A stretch of 64,000 nucleotides of DNA from Orychophragmus violaceus (GCA_030180135.1 CM058233.1:100710994-100774993); one strand, 5' to 3'. Positions 1 to 12,521 are shown, counted from the first letter of the stretch. Notes: a model not told the origin generated them from the letters alone. Made by a program: numbers and translations.

Positions 1-779
1 TACTTGCATTGATCCCACACCACTTATTCTTATTATCGATCCATTTGGTAAGTGCATAGCACTATCATCAGATCAGAGGTGTCAAGTGAAACAAAAAAAA
101 TTGCGATTATATGAGACATGATGAGTAGCAGCGGAGTCTATTATTCATGTCTCAGTACTTAGAGTATGATTAGACACAGTTAGGATTCCAACAAAACAGA
201 ATGTAGAGGATGATAATGAAATACCAGAGTCATTTGTTGCAAAACGAGAAGTGCTTGCTTCAGTAGAATGTGAATAAACCGGATACAAGGAAATGGTGAA
301 TGATCAAAAAAACCAGATCGAGTGAAGTCAAAAATCAAAAAGTAAAACTAAGTATAGAAAAATAAAATGATAAAGCAGCCAATTAAACTGAAAAAATAAT
401 AATAATATTATTCTTTTAAGAGTTTTGTTTAGTAACCAAGGCTTTGCGATCAAATGATACAAATCCAAGATACTGATGGACTCACGGTGAACAACTAAAC
501 GTTCTATTTCAAGCATTTACCACATACGATTTTATGTAATAGTGATTAAGCATTGGTAGATAAGGCATCAACATTTTCGATGTTGGCTACTTCGATTGTA
601 GAGAGAAAGTTGAGAGAGAAAGAGCTCCCAGGCACTCTTCTCAAGATACTTTTCAAATCTCTGCATTGTCAACATCCTAGACCAACTACCCTGTTTTATT
701 TCCCTTTTAGGAATTTTTCCATCTTGGAACAACTTCTGGTTTTGGGAAACCAGAAACCTACACCCCCGACTTAACGTCG
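1..779. other. Unassigned left edge
   Basis: I see no convincing gene, RNA or element boundary here. The short open frames lack recognisable domains. The right part (from about 550) may belong to the 5' leader of the LINE that follows, but I could not place that element's left end or a target-site duplication. Confidence 0.4.
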
Positions 780-1049
780 GAGGGTTTCTCTCGCCTCTCA
801 AACACCGGCGGAGCTCCTCTCCTGGTATCAAAGAACGCACCGATAAGCATTGACATTATACTCTGCTTATGGTGGTTTCTCCTCTGCTCACTGTATCTTC
901 CCAAGACTCTTCCATCTGAGCTGTGAACTCCAATCCTTTCAAATTTGGTGTCATCTACTTCATGTGCTTCCTCTGTTTGACTTGTAGAGTCGACTTTAAT
1001 CCTCACCAGTGCAACTAGATAGTTCTCCTTTGCAAGCCTACTCAAAAAC

Positions 1050-2824
1050 ATGTCTTCATGCTACTCCATCGCTGAGAAAGGAAAAGGTATGGTGGCTAAC
1101 ACTTCAGGCCCACCTCGCATGCGGATTAAAGCACCAGATCTGGATACATCTAAACTTATTATGGATAACTCGCTTACCCTCATAGGCCGACTCACAAACC
1201 CGAAGGAGCAAAGCATCATGTCTCTCATCCCTGCCCTCCCAAAGCTATGGAAGATAAAAGGTGCAGCTGAGGGTTCTGACCTGGGACACAGCTGTTTCCA
1301 GTTCCGCTTTACCCTAGAGGAAGATCTGGTCCAAGTTCTCAACAACAGACCCTATCACTTCAACCATTGGATGCTAATCCTTCAACGTTGGGAACCTATT
1401 ATCTCCTCGTCATTCCCTTCCCAGATCCCTTTCTGGATCAGACTGAAAGGTATACCCTTACACTTCTGGCATGAGAAAATGATTTATAATATCGGCCAGG
1501 AGTTAGGGACCTTGGAGGACTATGAGCTAACAAAGACCTCGCCCCGTATGCGGGTATCACTAGATGGCCTAAAGCCGCTGATAAAGGAAACCATCATAGA
1601 GTTTTCCAGTGGAGAAGAGACCTTGGTCACCCTGGAATATGAATTACTAGAGCTCCACTGCTCTATATGTAACAGACTGGACCACGAAGACCGCTCTTGC
1701 CCTATCTATCAAGGATCTGAACAAGCTAAGCTTATGTCCCTTTCAACTCATGCCCCCCCCCCTTCAGATCGGTCCTTGTCTCACCATCATAAACCTCTAC
1801 GGAGTATTACAGGTACAGCCTCATCCCATCAAGTAAACCACTATGCGCAGAACTCAGACTTTGGAAGTAGAGTGGACCGCCATGGTAGGCCCTTTGGTGA
1901 ACGTGTCTCGGCTATCTCAACTCACTCACGCCCTCTGAAGAATAAGATTACCCCAGCTATAAGTCACTCTGACTCTCCTCATAAATTACAGCCAAGAGAT
2001 GGCTCAAAAAACCAGTCTTCAAAATATCAGTCTACATCACCACAGTATACCAGGACAAGAGAAACGCCTCAGAATCCTAACTACCGTAGAGCCTCCCCTC
2101 TTAGGAGACGGCAATACTACAGAGGCGACTCTAATAAGGACCCCAAGTTCAGTGGAGAGAGTGTGTTCATCCTCCCACACCCGCAGATAATACTTACACT
2201 GACTCCCACATATCTCCCCGTCTACCCGTGGGAAGAAATCTCGCAATATGTGACTTTCCATCCCCACCGCTTATCCCTTCAACGAAGGAGGTTATGGCTG
2301 ACCTTCACAAAGTTACTCTCCGATATATAAACTGTGATGATCCTGCTGAAAGTGCTGCAAGGAGAATGAGGGTGCAACAAAGTGAGGAGAATGGACTGGT
2401 GGCTGAAACAACAGCCGGAATCATTGCTGCAACGACCAAACAACTGGTTAACTCTGAACTCCATGCTAACAACGCAGTGAGTTTCTCTTCCATGCTCCTT
2501 AGGAATTCGCTTGAGCCTGCTACTTCACCAAATGATCCCACTCGCATGAGCTCCAATAATAAAAAGAAGCGTGGAAGACCTCCAAAGTCAAAAGCCATAT
2601 CCATAAGTCCTAGGGTGTTCAAAGGAACAAGTTCAAAAATGAGGAACTTGGCCTTGCTTCAAGGATCACCCCGGCGTACCTCTGTGGAAACTGGACAAAC
2701 TTCTGAAGCAGCTAAGATTAATAATCCAGTAAACAACGCTCCATCGGATCCTGCTATCAAACTAATCCCAGCTACAAACAAGAAAAAGGTGGATTTTCAC
2801 CGACAATCTCCTCGGCCTTCTTAG
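1050..2824 (+). pseudogene. LINE ORF1: DUF4283 / zinc-knuckle protein, frameshifted
   Basis: ORF1 proteins of plant LINEs bind the element RNA. The first frame (1050-2330) reads MSSCYSIAEKGKGMV and contains the DUF4283-type block (residues about 60-200, including HFNHWMLILQRW and PFWIRLKGIPLHFW). A CCHC knuckle CSICNRLDHEDRSC (C-x2-C-x4-H-x4-C) lies near residue 205. A basic, Ser/Pro-rich tail follows. The reading frame then shifts and continues at about 2228-2824, where a basic motif KKKRGRPPKSK resembles an AT-hook. The frame break makes this a pseudogene. The tail ends just before the ORF2 endonuclease motif, as expected for a bicistronic LINE. Confidence 0.8.
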
Positions 2825-2832
2825 CCTTCTTG

Positions 2833-5800
2833 AGCTGGAACTGTTGTGGTTTGGGGAATCCCATAACAGTCCAGCGGTTAAGGGACATTCATAATTAAAT
2901 GTTCCCTGATGTTCTTTTCCTGTCAGAAACAAAAAAAAACCCCAATGATTATGTCTTGAAAGAATTGGAATGGATGTAATATGAATCAAATTTCTTAGTA
3001 CCGCCACACAGCCTAGGAGGTGGAGGCTTGGCTCTCTTCTGGAAGAAAGAAATATCTATCCAAATCTTATCCTCAACGAACAATTTCATTGACACGCTGA
3101 TCACATATAAGAAAGACAGCTTTAATACCACCTTCGTCTATGGTGAGCCTGATATATCTAAACGGCAAGCAGTCTGGAATCAAATATCAAGTCTGAATCC
3201 TACAAACGGCAAACCATGGTTCCTCTCAGGTGATTTCAATGAAATTCTAAGCAACCACGAAAAATCAGGGGGACGAGACAGAGCTGAGAGTACCTTCTCT
3301 GCTTTTCATAACTTTCTGGATCAGAACGATCTTTTTGATCTCCAGCACACGGGCAATTTCCTCTCATGGCGGGGAAAAAGACATAATCACATGGTCCATT
3401 TTCGCCTTGACAGAGCAATCTCTAACAGTGCATGGTACGACCTATTCCCTTCGGGACGAAGCCACTATCTCCGGTATGAGGGCTCTGACCATAGACCCCT
3501 CATATCTGTCTTTGATTCTATAAAAAAATAAACTTCCCAAATTATTCAAGTATGACAGACGTTTAAGAAATAACAAAGAGGTCACAAAGCTAATCAAGTC
3601 TACTTGGGACTCAGATCATAGCTTATAAGTGGAAACCGGCTTTCAAACTGCCGCAAAGAGATCTCAGCCTGGTCATGAGAAAGCTACATAAACAGCAAAA
3701 AGGCAATTGATAAACTCCGACTGTCCCTAGATGAGGCTATGTCTGGTAGCTCTACAGATGACTCAATCATTGCTCACCTAAACCGTGAACTTCTCTCAGC
3801 TTATAAAGCTGAAGAAGAATTCTGGAGGCAGCACAGCAGGTTATTATGGCTAACATTGGGAGACCGAAACACTAGCTATTTCCATGTTGTTTCAAAGGGC
3901 CGTAGAGCTAGAAACCGTTTCTCATTATTAGAGAACAGCCATGGAGAAGTCTATCACGAGGAAGAGCAAATAGTTACAAAAATTACCTCATACTTCCAGG
4001 CTATCTTTACCTCTTCAATGGAAGATGCCACAGATACTGTTAAGCGGGCCCTATCACCTTGCATTTCTGATGCTACAAACGAGCTCCTTACTGCCTTGCC
4101 TACCCCATCTGAAATCAAAAGCGCACTCTTTGCCATACACCCAGACAAGGCTCCCGGGCCAGACGGCTTCCCAGCCAGTTTTTTTCAGACAAACTCGGCG
4201 GCAACAGGTGCAACTGTCATCTCTGAGATCATCAGCTTCTTCTCTTCAGGCGACATGTCAAACATTTCAAACAAAACGCATATTAGGATAATCCCTAAGA
4301 TTCAGAGTCCAAAACTTATATCTGATTACAGACCTATAGCACTTTGTAGTGTCCACTACAAAATTATCTCCAAGATTTTGACACTTCGACTGAAATCAGT
4401 GTTAGATGGGATAATCTCTGAGACTCAGTCCGCCTTCATTCCTGGAAGGGCCATCTCAGACAATGTGTTGATTACACATGAGTTTTTGCATCATCTGAAA
4501 ACATCAAAGAAAAGAAGCACTGCTCGTTGGCTGTCAAGACAGACATGAGTAAAGCATACGACCGCTTAGAATGGAACTTTATCAAATGTGTGCTAGAGAG
4601 GATGGGTTTTCATAACAAATGGATCGATTGGGTCATGAAATGCATATCTACGGTATCATACTCATTCCTTATTAATGATTCAGTGAAAGGAAATGTCATA
4701 CCTCAACGAGGGATTAGGCAGGGCGACCCTCTTTCCCCCTACATCTTCATACTCTGCGGGGAAGTGTTATCTGGACTATGTAGGAATGCACAAGAACAAG
4801 GTCATCTCTCTGGCATCAAGATTGCTAGAAAATGTCCAAAAATAAATCACCTTTTATTCGCTGACGATACCATGTTCTTCCTCAAGTCCAACACTAAGAG
4901 TTTACAAGCGCTGAAAGATATTCTGCACCAATACGAGAAGGCTTCTGGGCAAACCATAAATGCAAGCAAGTCCTCTGTCACCTTTTCTGCGAAGACACCA
5001 CAAGCAATTTGGGTCAAAGTTAAAGATATGCTAGGCATTGAAAAGGAGGGGGGAGTCGGTAAGTACCTCGGACTTCCTGAACATTTTGGCAGACGCAAGA
5101 AGGACCTCTTCACCTACATTGTAGAGCGGATTAAAAATCGAGCAATCAGCTGGTCGTCACACTTCCTATCACCTGCTGGAAAATTGACAATGCTGAAATC
5201 AGTACTCACTGCTATTCCGACTTACGCCATGGCATGCTTTCTACTACCAATTAGTCTATGCAAGCGCATACAATCTACACTTACACGTTTCTAATGGGAT
5301 GAGAGTGAACAAAAACGAAAAAATATGCTGGATTTCTTGGCAACAGCTGACCAAATCGAAGAGAGATAGAGGTCTTGGTCTGAGAGATATCCAGAACTTC
5401 AACATCGCTCTGCTGGCCAAACTCTCCTGGCAAATCCTGTCCAAGCCTGGAAACCTGCTTTCTCGCATTCTGTGTGGAAAGTACTGCCAGAAAGAGAGCT
5501 TTCTCAAGGCATCAGCTCCTTCTTCAACATCTCACGGCTGGAGAAGCCTCCTAGCAGGCAGAGATCTTCTCAAGCAACATCTCGGAAAAGCAATAGGCAA
5601 TGGATTATCTACCAACATCTGGAAAGACTCATGGATCTCCCCTACACAGCAAATCAAACCATATGGTCCGCCTACTGAAGCTTCACGAGATATGGTAGTT
5701 GCAGATCTGATCACCCGAGGTTCCAATTCTTGGAATATTCCAATGCTCGAGACCATTTTTCCTAACCATAAACAGGATATACTATGTTTAAAGCCAAGTT

Positions 5801-6088
5801 CTCTGGATCATGAGGATAAATATATCTGATTTTTAGAGAAAATGGCGAATACTCCACGAAATCTGGCTACTATGCATCACGAAACCTTACCGTGGAATAC
5901 AATGAAGAGCATAACCCAATTGACATCAATTGGCAGAAACTGATATGGGCTGGTAAGTTTTCTCCCAAACTTAAGCTCTTCTTGTTGAAAGTCTTATAGG
6001 GAGCCCTCCCAACTGGCAAGAACCTCCAGCGTCATGGACTGCACTTGAATACAAATTGTATCCGTTGCGGAGAGATTGAGTCGACTAC
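2833..6088 (+). pseudogene. LINE ORF2: APE endonuclease, reverse transcriptase and truncated zf-RVT, broken
   Basis: ORF2 of plant LINEs nicks the target and reverse-transcribes the element. The N-terminal endonuclease signature WNCCGLGNP is at 2836; LFLSET, GDFNEIL (about 3229) and SDHRPL (about 3486) follow. Reverse transcriptase covers about 4000-5290 with ISDYRPIALCSVHYK, QSAFIPGRAISDN, the KTDMSKAYDRLEW block, QRGIRQGDPLSPYIF and the catalytic LLFADDTMFF at about 4851. A zf-RVT start (GALPTGKNLQRHG, then CIRCGEIEST) is visible at 6001-6088. At least four breaks (2850-3030, 3531-3739, about 4545, about 5294) and further stops after 5829 show that it is inactive. It is cut by the Athila LTR. 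Confidence 0.88.
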
Positions 6089-7243
6089 TGATATATCATG
6101 GTTTTCTAGGTTTTCAACCATGATATAATTTCATATATTGAGTCTTTAACCTGGTTTTTCGATTCTATCGAGTCTTTTACAGGTAAGCTTGCGTTTGGAG
6201 CGAAGAGCGGAGTTTTGGGATGTTTCTGGTGATTTGTGCAACGAGCTGAAGTTGGTGTCTCGACCATGAGGTGATGTCGACCGGCATTCATTTTGGTGTC
6301 GGTCGACACTGATGGCGAAAGAGAATTGAAGACATCTTTTGAAGAATTGAAAAGTTACCCCAGAAGTTTCCCTAATTCTAATTTAGATCCAAGACGTGTT
6401 TAGTGGTTTTTAATTAGGTTTTTGAGCAGAAACTTATATCTTGTTCTTTATTCTTGCTTTTGTTCCGGAGATTGAGAGATTCTAGCTTGGGGCTGTTCTT
6501 GCTACTTGTAACCTTTGAGAGAAGGATTTCGAACCCCTGTTTTTATCTATTCAATCTTATTTTCTATTCAAGCATGTGTTGTTCATTTGATATCATGTCT
6601 GAGTAGTAACCTTTGTTAGATTTAGGGATTCTCGTAAGGATTTCATGTTTTGTTAGATCACTGAATGATTAGGATTCTAAATCTATCCGTTCATCACCTA
6701 AGTTGAGATTAATACTGAATTCTGGACTGATCACCTAGGGTTTAGATCTTAGATTGTTAATTTGGCACGAGAGTGTGAATTATAATCTGAATACACTTAG
6801 TGTGAACAATTTGATTAGATACAAAGAGATTTGGTCTAGGAGAATTGTGAACTTAAGAACTTGCTATTAATGCTTGTCTAGAACTCTAAGATTTCAAAGA
6901 GATTTGAATCGTTAGATTGTTAGACATTGATAGTAATCGCAGCGAGATTTGGATTATTATATATTGTGATTCTAGTTCATGAACCTGTGCTTAACCTGAA
7001 TCCTGTTTAGCTAAGTGTCTGACATTTTATGATTTCCTGAGAATACCCTGAGTCTAGCGTCTTTCTCCCATTGAAACAAACCTTTAGCTAAGTGTCTTCT
7101 GTTTTCTCTTGATTGATTTAGCTAAGTTTGAAAGCATATAATCTGTTGCGTGAAACTTGAGTCCTTGTGGATACGATACTCTTTATACTACCATCACTTA
7201 ACTGTGCACTTGCAGTAGAATAGGGATATTTCTTGACCTATCA
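6089..7243 (+). repeat. 5' LTR of the Athila-type element
   Basis: The LTR starts TGATATATCA and ends TGACCTATCA, giving the terminal inverted pair TGATA/TATCA. It is about 1,155 bp and AT-rich. It begins exactly where LINE homology stops and ends a few bases before the degenerate PBS. Only one copy is present in the window, so the borders rest on these motifs and not on comparison of two LTRs. Confidence 0.75.
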
Positions 7244-7250
7244 AGTTTTT

Positions 7251-7267
7251 TGTGCCGTTGTTGGGGA
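7251..7267 (+). other. Degenerate tRNA primer-binding site
   Basis: TGTGCCGTTGTTGGGGA lies 7 bp after the LTR end. The usual Athila-type PBS resembles TGGCGCCGTTGCCGGGGA, and the second copy in this window (52679) is much closer to that form. Several of the differences here look like C-to-T changes, as expected in an old methylated element. Confidence 0.65.
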
Positions 7268-7580
7268 CTCATTTGAGTTCGCCAATAGATTTTGTTCTAG
7301 AATTTAGACTAAGTCGTTTTTATTTTCATTGTTACTGACATTTTCTCTTGTCTTGCTTGATTTGTTGCTGCAAGAATCGACAGGTAAATCGAGTGTCAAC
7401 CGACATCAACCAGTGTCGCTCGACACCAAGCACAGATTTCAGCTTTGAGATCAGTGTATGCCTAACCGTCACACCAGAAGCAATCCGAACGAAGAACTTT
7501 TGAACCTCAGACTTGAGGAGCTTGCTAGGCTTGAGAGAACAAACATAAAAGTTAAGAAAACTTCAAGGATGATGAATTGA

Positions 7581-10500
7581 TTGATTTTGATACCAGATGT
7601 TCAAGGTGTTCTAAGAGACCCGCAGAATAATGCCTACAATGCTCAGGGACAAAGAATTGATGCCCAAGGGAATGTGATCCCTGAACCTGAGCAGCCTCAA
7701 GGTGAAAGGCAGGTGGTTAATCCTGGAGCTAATGGACAACCTAATCCTCCACCGGAAAGGACTCTTGCTGACTACAACAGGCCTGATGAGTTCTACGCCA
7801 ACAGGTCTGCGATTGTGCCTCCTCCTTTTGAAAGGAAAGAGTTCGAGCTTAAGACTGCATATTATGCACTTGTGAGGCAGCATCCTTTCCCTGGCCTTCC
7901 TCATGAACATCCAATGGATCACATTGAGGATTTTGAAGCCTTCGTCACTGGGATGAAGCACAATGGAATGGGTTATGACTTTCTGCATCTCAAACTCTTC
8001 CCATATTCTCTCGCTGGAGAGGCTGCAGCTTGGCTTAAGCTACTTCCACCTGGGAAGCTAACCACTTGGGATGCAGTGAAGAGAGAGTTCTTGAGGCATT
8101 TCTATGATGATGCTCGCTCCGATCAGCTTAGATAAGACCTTCTGACATTCACTCAGGGACCTACAGAACCTCTTAAAGCTGCTTGGGTGAGGTTTAAGAT
8201 GTACCAACGAGACTGTCCTCATCATGGATTCTCTGAAGTTCAGCTGCTGGCACTTTCTTCAGAGGTGTGGATCTTTGGTACCAGTTTGCGTTGGATGCTG
8301 CTAGCAATGGCAACTTCAACACAAAGAATCCTAAGCAGGCCAGGATATTGATTGAGCTTGGTGAGCAGCAACAACACCAAGAATGCTGATAGGAAGAGAA
8401 AAGAGTCTGGTGGAAAAGTTGATAATTTCCAGATTGTTGAGATGAAGAATAAGATGGACACTGTTCATAGCTTTCTGACTGGGAAGAAGGTTGTCCACTT
8501 TGCTCAAGAGGTTGAGGAGATTGAACCTGAAGATGGCTGCCAAGAAGAGGATGTGAACTACATTTGTGGGTCTGGATTTCAAGGAAACAGGTTTGGAAGT
8601 CAGCAAGGTAACAAGTTCTACATTGGTGGTCAGAAGAGTGCTTTTACAAGCAATCAAAACTCTTCTGGATATGGTCAGAATGTTGGTTTCCAGAAACCTT
8701 TTCAGCAGAACAACTCCTATCAGAGGACCTATGGATCATCTTCTTATCAGACTCCTCCTGTTGCTAATGCTCATGAGAGCAAGTTGGAAGCTATGATGGA
8801 GCAGAAACTTGAGAGGCAGACAAAGACTACTGTGGACTTCAATAAGAAGATGGATGCCATCTACACTGATCTGAATGGGAAGTTTGAGTCTTTGATCACA
8901 CATATGAAGCAGTTGGATACTCAGGTTGCTCAAACTGCTGGAGCTATTAAGAGGCAAGCCGGATTCCTTCCTGGAAGTACATATACCAACCCTAAGCATC
9001 ACTGCAATTCAATATCACTAAGGAGTGGGAAAAGGCTGCAAACTATCCCCAACAGGCAAGTGAGTGCTGAGGAACTCGAGGAGTTAGAAGAATTGGATGA
9101 AGAAATTGAAGCCGAAAGATGAGTGTCGATCGACGCTGACACCCGGTGTCGACCGACACCCAATCCATCGAATGCTCGTGACGAACAAAAATCGACCGAG
9201 GTCGATTGTGAAGTCGACAACAATGGAGAATCAACCGATGTCGACCGACACCAACCAAGTGTCGACCGACATCCTTCGCGGACAGAGTCTGAAACAGTGA
9301 AAAAGGCTCATGTTGCTGCTGGGAAGGTGTATAAACCCAAGGTACCTTTCCCGAAAAACCTGAAGCAGTCCAATTTTGAACGGTTCAAAGCTAAATACAT
9401 GGCTATGCTGAGCAAGCTCACTCTTCCAATGCCATTGATGGATGCAATCAACAACAACCCAGTGATGAAGAGGTGTTTGAAGAAGATGTTGACTTCTGAC
9501 ATGGGCGATGAAGAGTGTGTAATGATGATTACTGAGGTCTGCAGCGCTGTCATTCAGTTGCTAAGCAGATGGGGGTGACAGATTTCACACCCACTAGGAT
9601 CTATTTGATTCTAATTGACCGCTCCAGAAGGATTCCTGAAGGTCTGTTGGAGGATGTACCGGTAAAGATTGGTGAATGTGTAATTCCTACATACTTTATT
9701 GTCTTGCAGTACAACGAAGAACCTAAGGATCCTCTTATCTTAGGCAGACCGTTCCTTGCTACAGCTGGTGCAATCATTGATGTAAAGCGAGGGAAGATTA
9801 GACTGAATGTGGGTGATTTGGTGATGGATTTTGACATGAAAAAGTTGATGAGACACCCTATTATCGATGGGCAGACTTTCTATGTGGACACCTTGGATAA
9901 TCTAGCTGCAGAATTTATGTCTCATATGCATCCTGCTGACCCTTTAGAGAGAGCTTTGATGAGCTCTGGGCAGGATTTGGAGCTAGAGGATGCTGCTGCT
10001 GTTGGGTATTTGAGGCTGATGGATTCTGCTGAGCATGTAATGCAAGTAGTAGCTCAAGAGGAGCTGGTCGGCGTTTCGCAGAAGGCTGCCACACCTGGAG
10101 GTTGGAGCGAGGAAAAGGCTCCAAAGATTGAGCTGAAGCAGCTCCCTGTAGGCTTCAAATATGCATTTCTAGGTCAGAATTCTACATATCATGTTATTGT
10201 CAATGCTCATTTGAATAACACATAACTCACTTTACTGCTAAGCAAGCTGTGCAAGCATCGCAAGGCTCTTGGCTATTCTCTTGATGATATTTCAGGTATC
10301 TCTCCAGACTTGTGCATGCATAGAATACACCTTAAGGATGAGAGCTTGTCGTCAATTGAGAATCAGAGGCGTTTGAATCCTAACCTGAAAGAGGTTGTGA
10401 AGAAGGAGATAATGAAGCTGCTGCAAGCTGGGATTATTTATCCTATCTCAGACAGTGATTGGTTCAGCCCAGTTCATGTGGTTCCTAAGAAAGGAGGAGT

Positions 10501-10885
10501 CACAGTGGTGAAGAATGACAAGAATGAGCTGATTCCTACACGGACAATCATTGGTCACAGGATGTGCATAGACTACAGCAAGTTGAATGCAACCACCAGA
10601 AAAGACCACTTTCCACTCCCTTTCATTGATCAGATGTTGGAAAGTTTGGCAAATCATCCTTACTACTGCTTTTTGGATGGCTATTCTGGTTTCTTTCAGA
10701 TCCCTATCCACCCAGAGGACCAGGAGAAGACCACATTTACTTGTCCTTATGGCACATTTGCATACCGTAGAATGCCATTTGGATTGTGTAATGCTCATGC
10801 GATATTTCAGAGGTGTATGATGTCTATCTTCACAGACATGATAGAGGATTTTATGGAGGTCTTCATGGATGATTTTTTGTCTACG
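7581..10885 (+). pseudogene. Athila gag-protease-RT remnant
   Basis: Gag covers 7581-8135, with PPPFERKEFELKTAYYALV, HPMDHIEDFEAF and SLAGEAAAWLKLLP, and continues in other frames to about 9550. A protease-like segment at 9569-10225 shows GLLEDVPVKIGE and DPLILGRPFLATAGAIID, but the usual catalytic DLGAS block is missing. The text jumps from SAVIQ at about 9556 to a GVTDFTPTRIYLIL-type segment, which looks like a small deletion. RT (10310-10885) has LQAGIIYPISDSDWFSPVHVV, MCIDYSKLNATT and PFGLCNA, and ends at VFMDDF. Several frameshifts and stops separate these parts, so no functional polyprotein can be made. Confidence 0.85.
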
Positions 10886-11718
10886 GATGGCTAAGATCAA
10901 GACAACATGCAAGCATTTTCTTCATAAGCCACTTCTGGTCTTAGGACTAGCGATCCTGGTCTTGTCACTAGCTGGTCTGATAGGTGCATGCTGTGACGTG
11001 GCTTGGGTCTTGTGGGTGTACCTCGTCTTCATGGTCTTCATCATAGTTGCGCTTATGGGTTTGACCCTTTTTGGGTTTATTGTAACTATCCATGGTGGTG
11101 GTGTGGGTGTGACTGGTAGGGTTTATAAAGAGTTTAAGCTGGAAGATTATCATCCATGGCTTAAAACAAGGGTTATGGATGCTAATTATTGGTTGACTAT
11201 AAAGACATGTCTCTTGGGCTCACTCACTTGTTCTAAGCTCTCTCTTTGGACTCCTATTTATTATCTCCACAAGGACTTGTCTCCTCTTCAAGTACTCCTT
11301 TTAATCTATGTTGTAATTTAACACAAACTATTAGACTACCTATATGGATATATCATTGTTTCGGATGTAGTAATAAATAGTTTTATATTGGGAAACAATA
11401 TGGATGCTTCAAACCACTGACGTCGTGCGTATACAACATGGAGAGGCCGATACAACAAGAATCTGATTGTTACCAGTGGAACAGCGCTGCGAATGTGCTC
11501 TGCTTCGACTGTGACTCGTGTAGAGCTGGCGTTTTAGTGACGGTGCACTTCGATTGGCATAAACTTTCTATAGTTAACGTCGTCATTCTTCTCTTCCTCA
11601 TCTCCATTTACTGTGTTGGTTGCTGCGCGTTTAGAAACGCCAATCACCCTCAAAATTACGGTTTTCCTTACAGACGTTACGCCATGTCCAAGTCTCGGCC
11701 CGGATGAGAACAGTCCTG
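10880..11718 (+). pseudogene. TET5: Tetraspanin pseudogene, TET5-like, 5' end replaced by Athila
   Basis: Plant tetraspanins are four-helix membrane proteins. Exon 1 (to about 11288) encodes LRMAKIKTTCKHFLHKP, helices 2 and 3 (LLVLGLAILVLSLAGLIGACC; LWVYLVFMVFIIVALMGLTLF) and the extracellular loop up to KDLSPLQ, matching the TET5/TET6 group as I remember it. About 30 N-terminal residues, helix 1 and the promoter are gone. Exon 2 starts near 11401 (GCFKPLTSCVYN, then CYQWNSAANVLCFDCDSC and the fourth helix). No AG precedes exon 2, so the acceptor is lost. At 11705 a TGA replaces the expected Trp: it follows SKSRPG, and EQSW is encoded in frame just after it. The rest of the C-terminus is cut by a retroposon insertion at about 11740. 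Assignment to TET5 rather than TET6 rests on remembered A. thaliana sequence. Confidence 0.85.
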
Positions 11719-11740
11719 GTAAGATTTCTTGTCTATTATT

Positions 11741-12507
11741 ATTATTTTTTGTCAACGAGGCTTTTTATAGGCCCAAGAAGGGCAAAATGCAACATGGAGA
11801 ATACAATTTCGGTCCAAAATAGAGAAAAGAAAAGTCCCAACTCGCAGCCCAACTAGAAGAGATAAGGCTGAAGATGGACACGTGTTCGTGCGAGAGAGAC
11901 GCCGGCATGCAACTGCCGCTCAAACAATTTCCAGAAACCGCCGGGATGACACGACGACGCCACAACTCTGCTTCAAAAAGAACCCACGTTGCGGATCTGT
12001 CGACACTGCCAGAGAAAACCTGCAACAGAGAGAAGACATCTTCAATCCTCAAACCTGAAAACACCATGCAAAGGAAGCTCTACCGCCGGCCAAATACAGA
12101 GGGATTTGGCCATTAAAGTCCCAAAGCCAAAGCGGGACATAACGACGGAGATATTACTCCGAGATCATGAGGTCGCCGATAAAGAGAGCAAAGAACACCA
12201 AGCTTCATGACAGGAAGAAGGCCGGGAACGGAGATCAAGAAAGCTCTGATTTTAATCAGAAAGAAGCTCGACTGGGGGCACACCAGAAAGCGACACGGAA
12301 ACCTTATTGAAAGTTATAAACACGAAAGCGATCAGAGACGATCGGCCAAAAACCCAAAACAAAGGGAGGGGAGAAGAAGGAGAAATCAGAGAAAAACCCT
12401 AATCCGAAAGAGATCAACCTTCTGAAAGATCGGCGACGGAGAAGAAGGTGATGAACTTTCGGAGAAAAAAAAATCTCTTTCTAAACAAAGAGAGAAAAGC
12501 ATTATCT
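11741..12507 (-). mobile_element. Poly(A) retroposon A (Sadhu-like, non-autonomous), minus strand
   Basis: The element is flanked by a 15-bp direct repeat TTCTTGTCTATTATT (11726-11740 and 12507-12521; the exact cut is ambiguous by one base). Read on the minus strand it ends ...GCCTCGTTGACAAAAAAT followed by an AAT-rich tail. It has no long ORF. Size (about 0.77 kb), A-tail and long TSD indicate LINE-mediated mobilisation. It resembles the Sadhu class of non-autonomous Arabidopsis retroposons in size and structure, but I cannot confirm family membership by sequence. It landed in the tail of the TET5 pseudogene. Confidence 0.75.
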
Positions 12508-12521
12508 TCTTGTCTATTATT

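Larger units (their letters stand above)
780..6088 (+). mobile_element. Decayed LINE (non-LTR retrotransposon), 3' truncated by an Athila insertion
   Basis: The order is 5' leader, ORF1 with a DUF4283-like region and a CCHC knuckle, then ORF2 with an APE-type endonuclease, reverse transcriptase and the start of the zf-RVT domain. This is the standard plant L1 layout. Both ORFs carry frameshifts and stops, so the copy is dead. The zf-RVT domain breaks off at about 6088, exactly where a sequence starting TGATATATCA, read here as an Athila-type LTR, begins. The 3' part of the LINE and its poly(A) tail are not in the window. The left boundary is approximate. Confidence 0.85.
6089..10885 (+). mobile_element. 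Athila-type Ty3 LTR retrotransposon, 5' part only
   Basis: A 5' LTR, a degenerate PBS, gag, protease remnant and reverse transcriptase follow in order. The sequence is Athila-like (gag with VIPPPF-type and MDHIEDFEAF blocks; RT with MDDF). It stops abruptly just after the catalytic MDDF motif, where tetraspanin sequence starts. RNase H, integrase, envelope-like region and 3' LTR are all absent. The element inserted into the LINE zf-RVT domain. Because the right end is lost, no target-site duplication can be checked. Confidence 0.88.
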
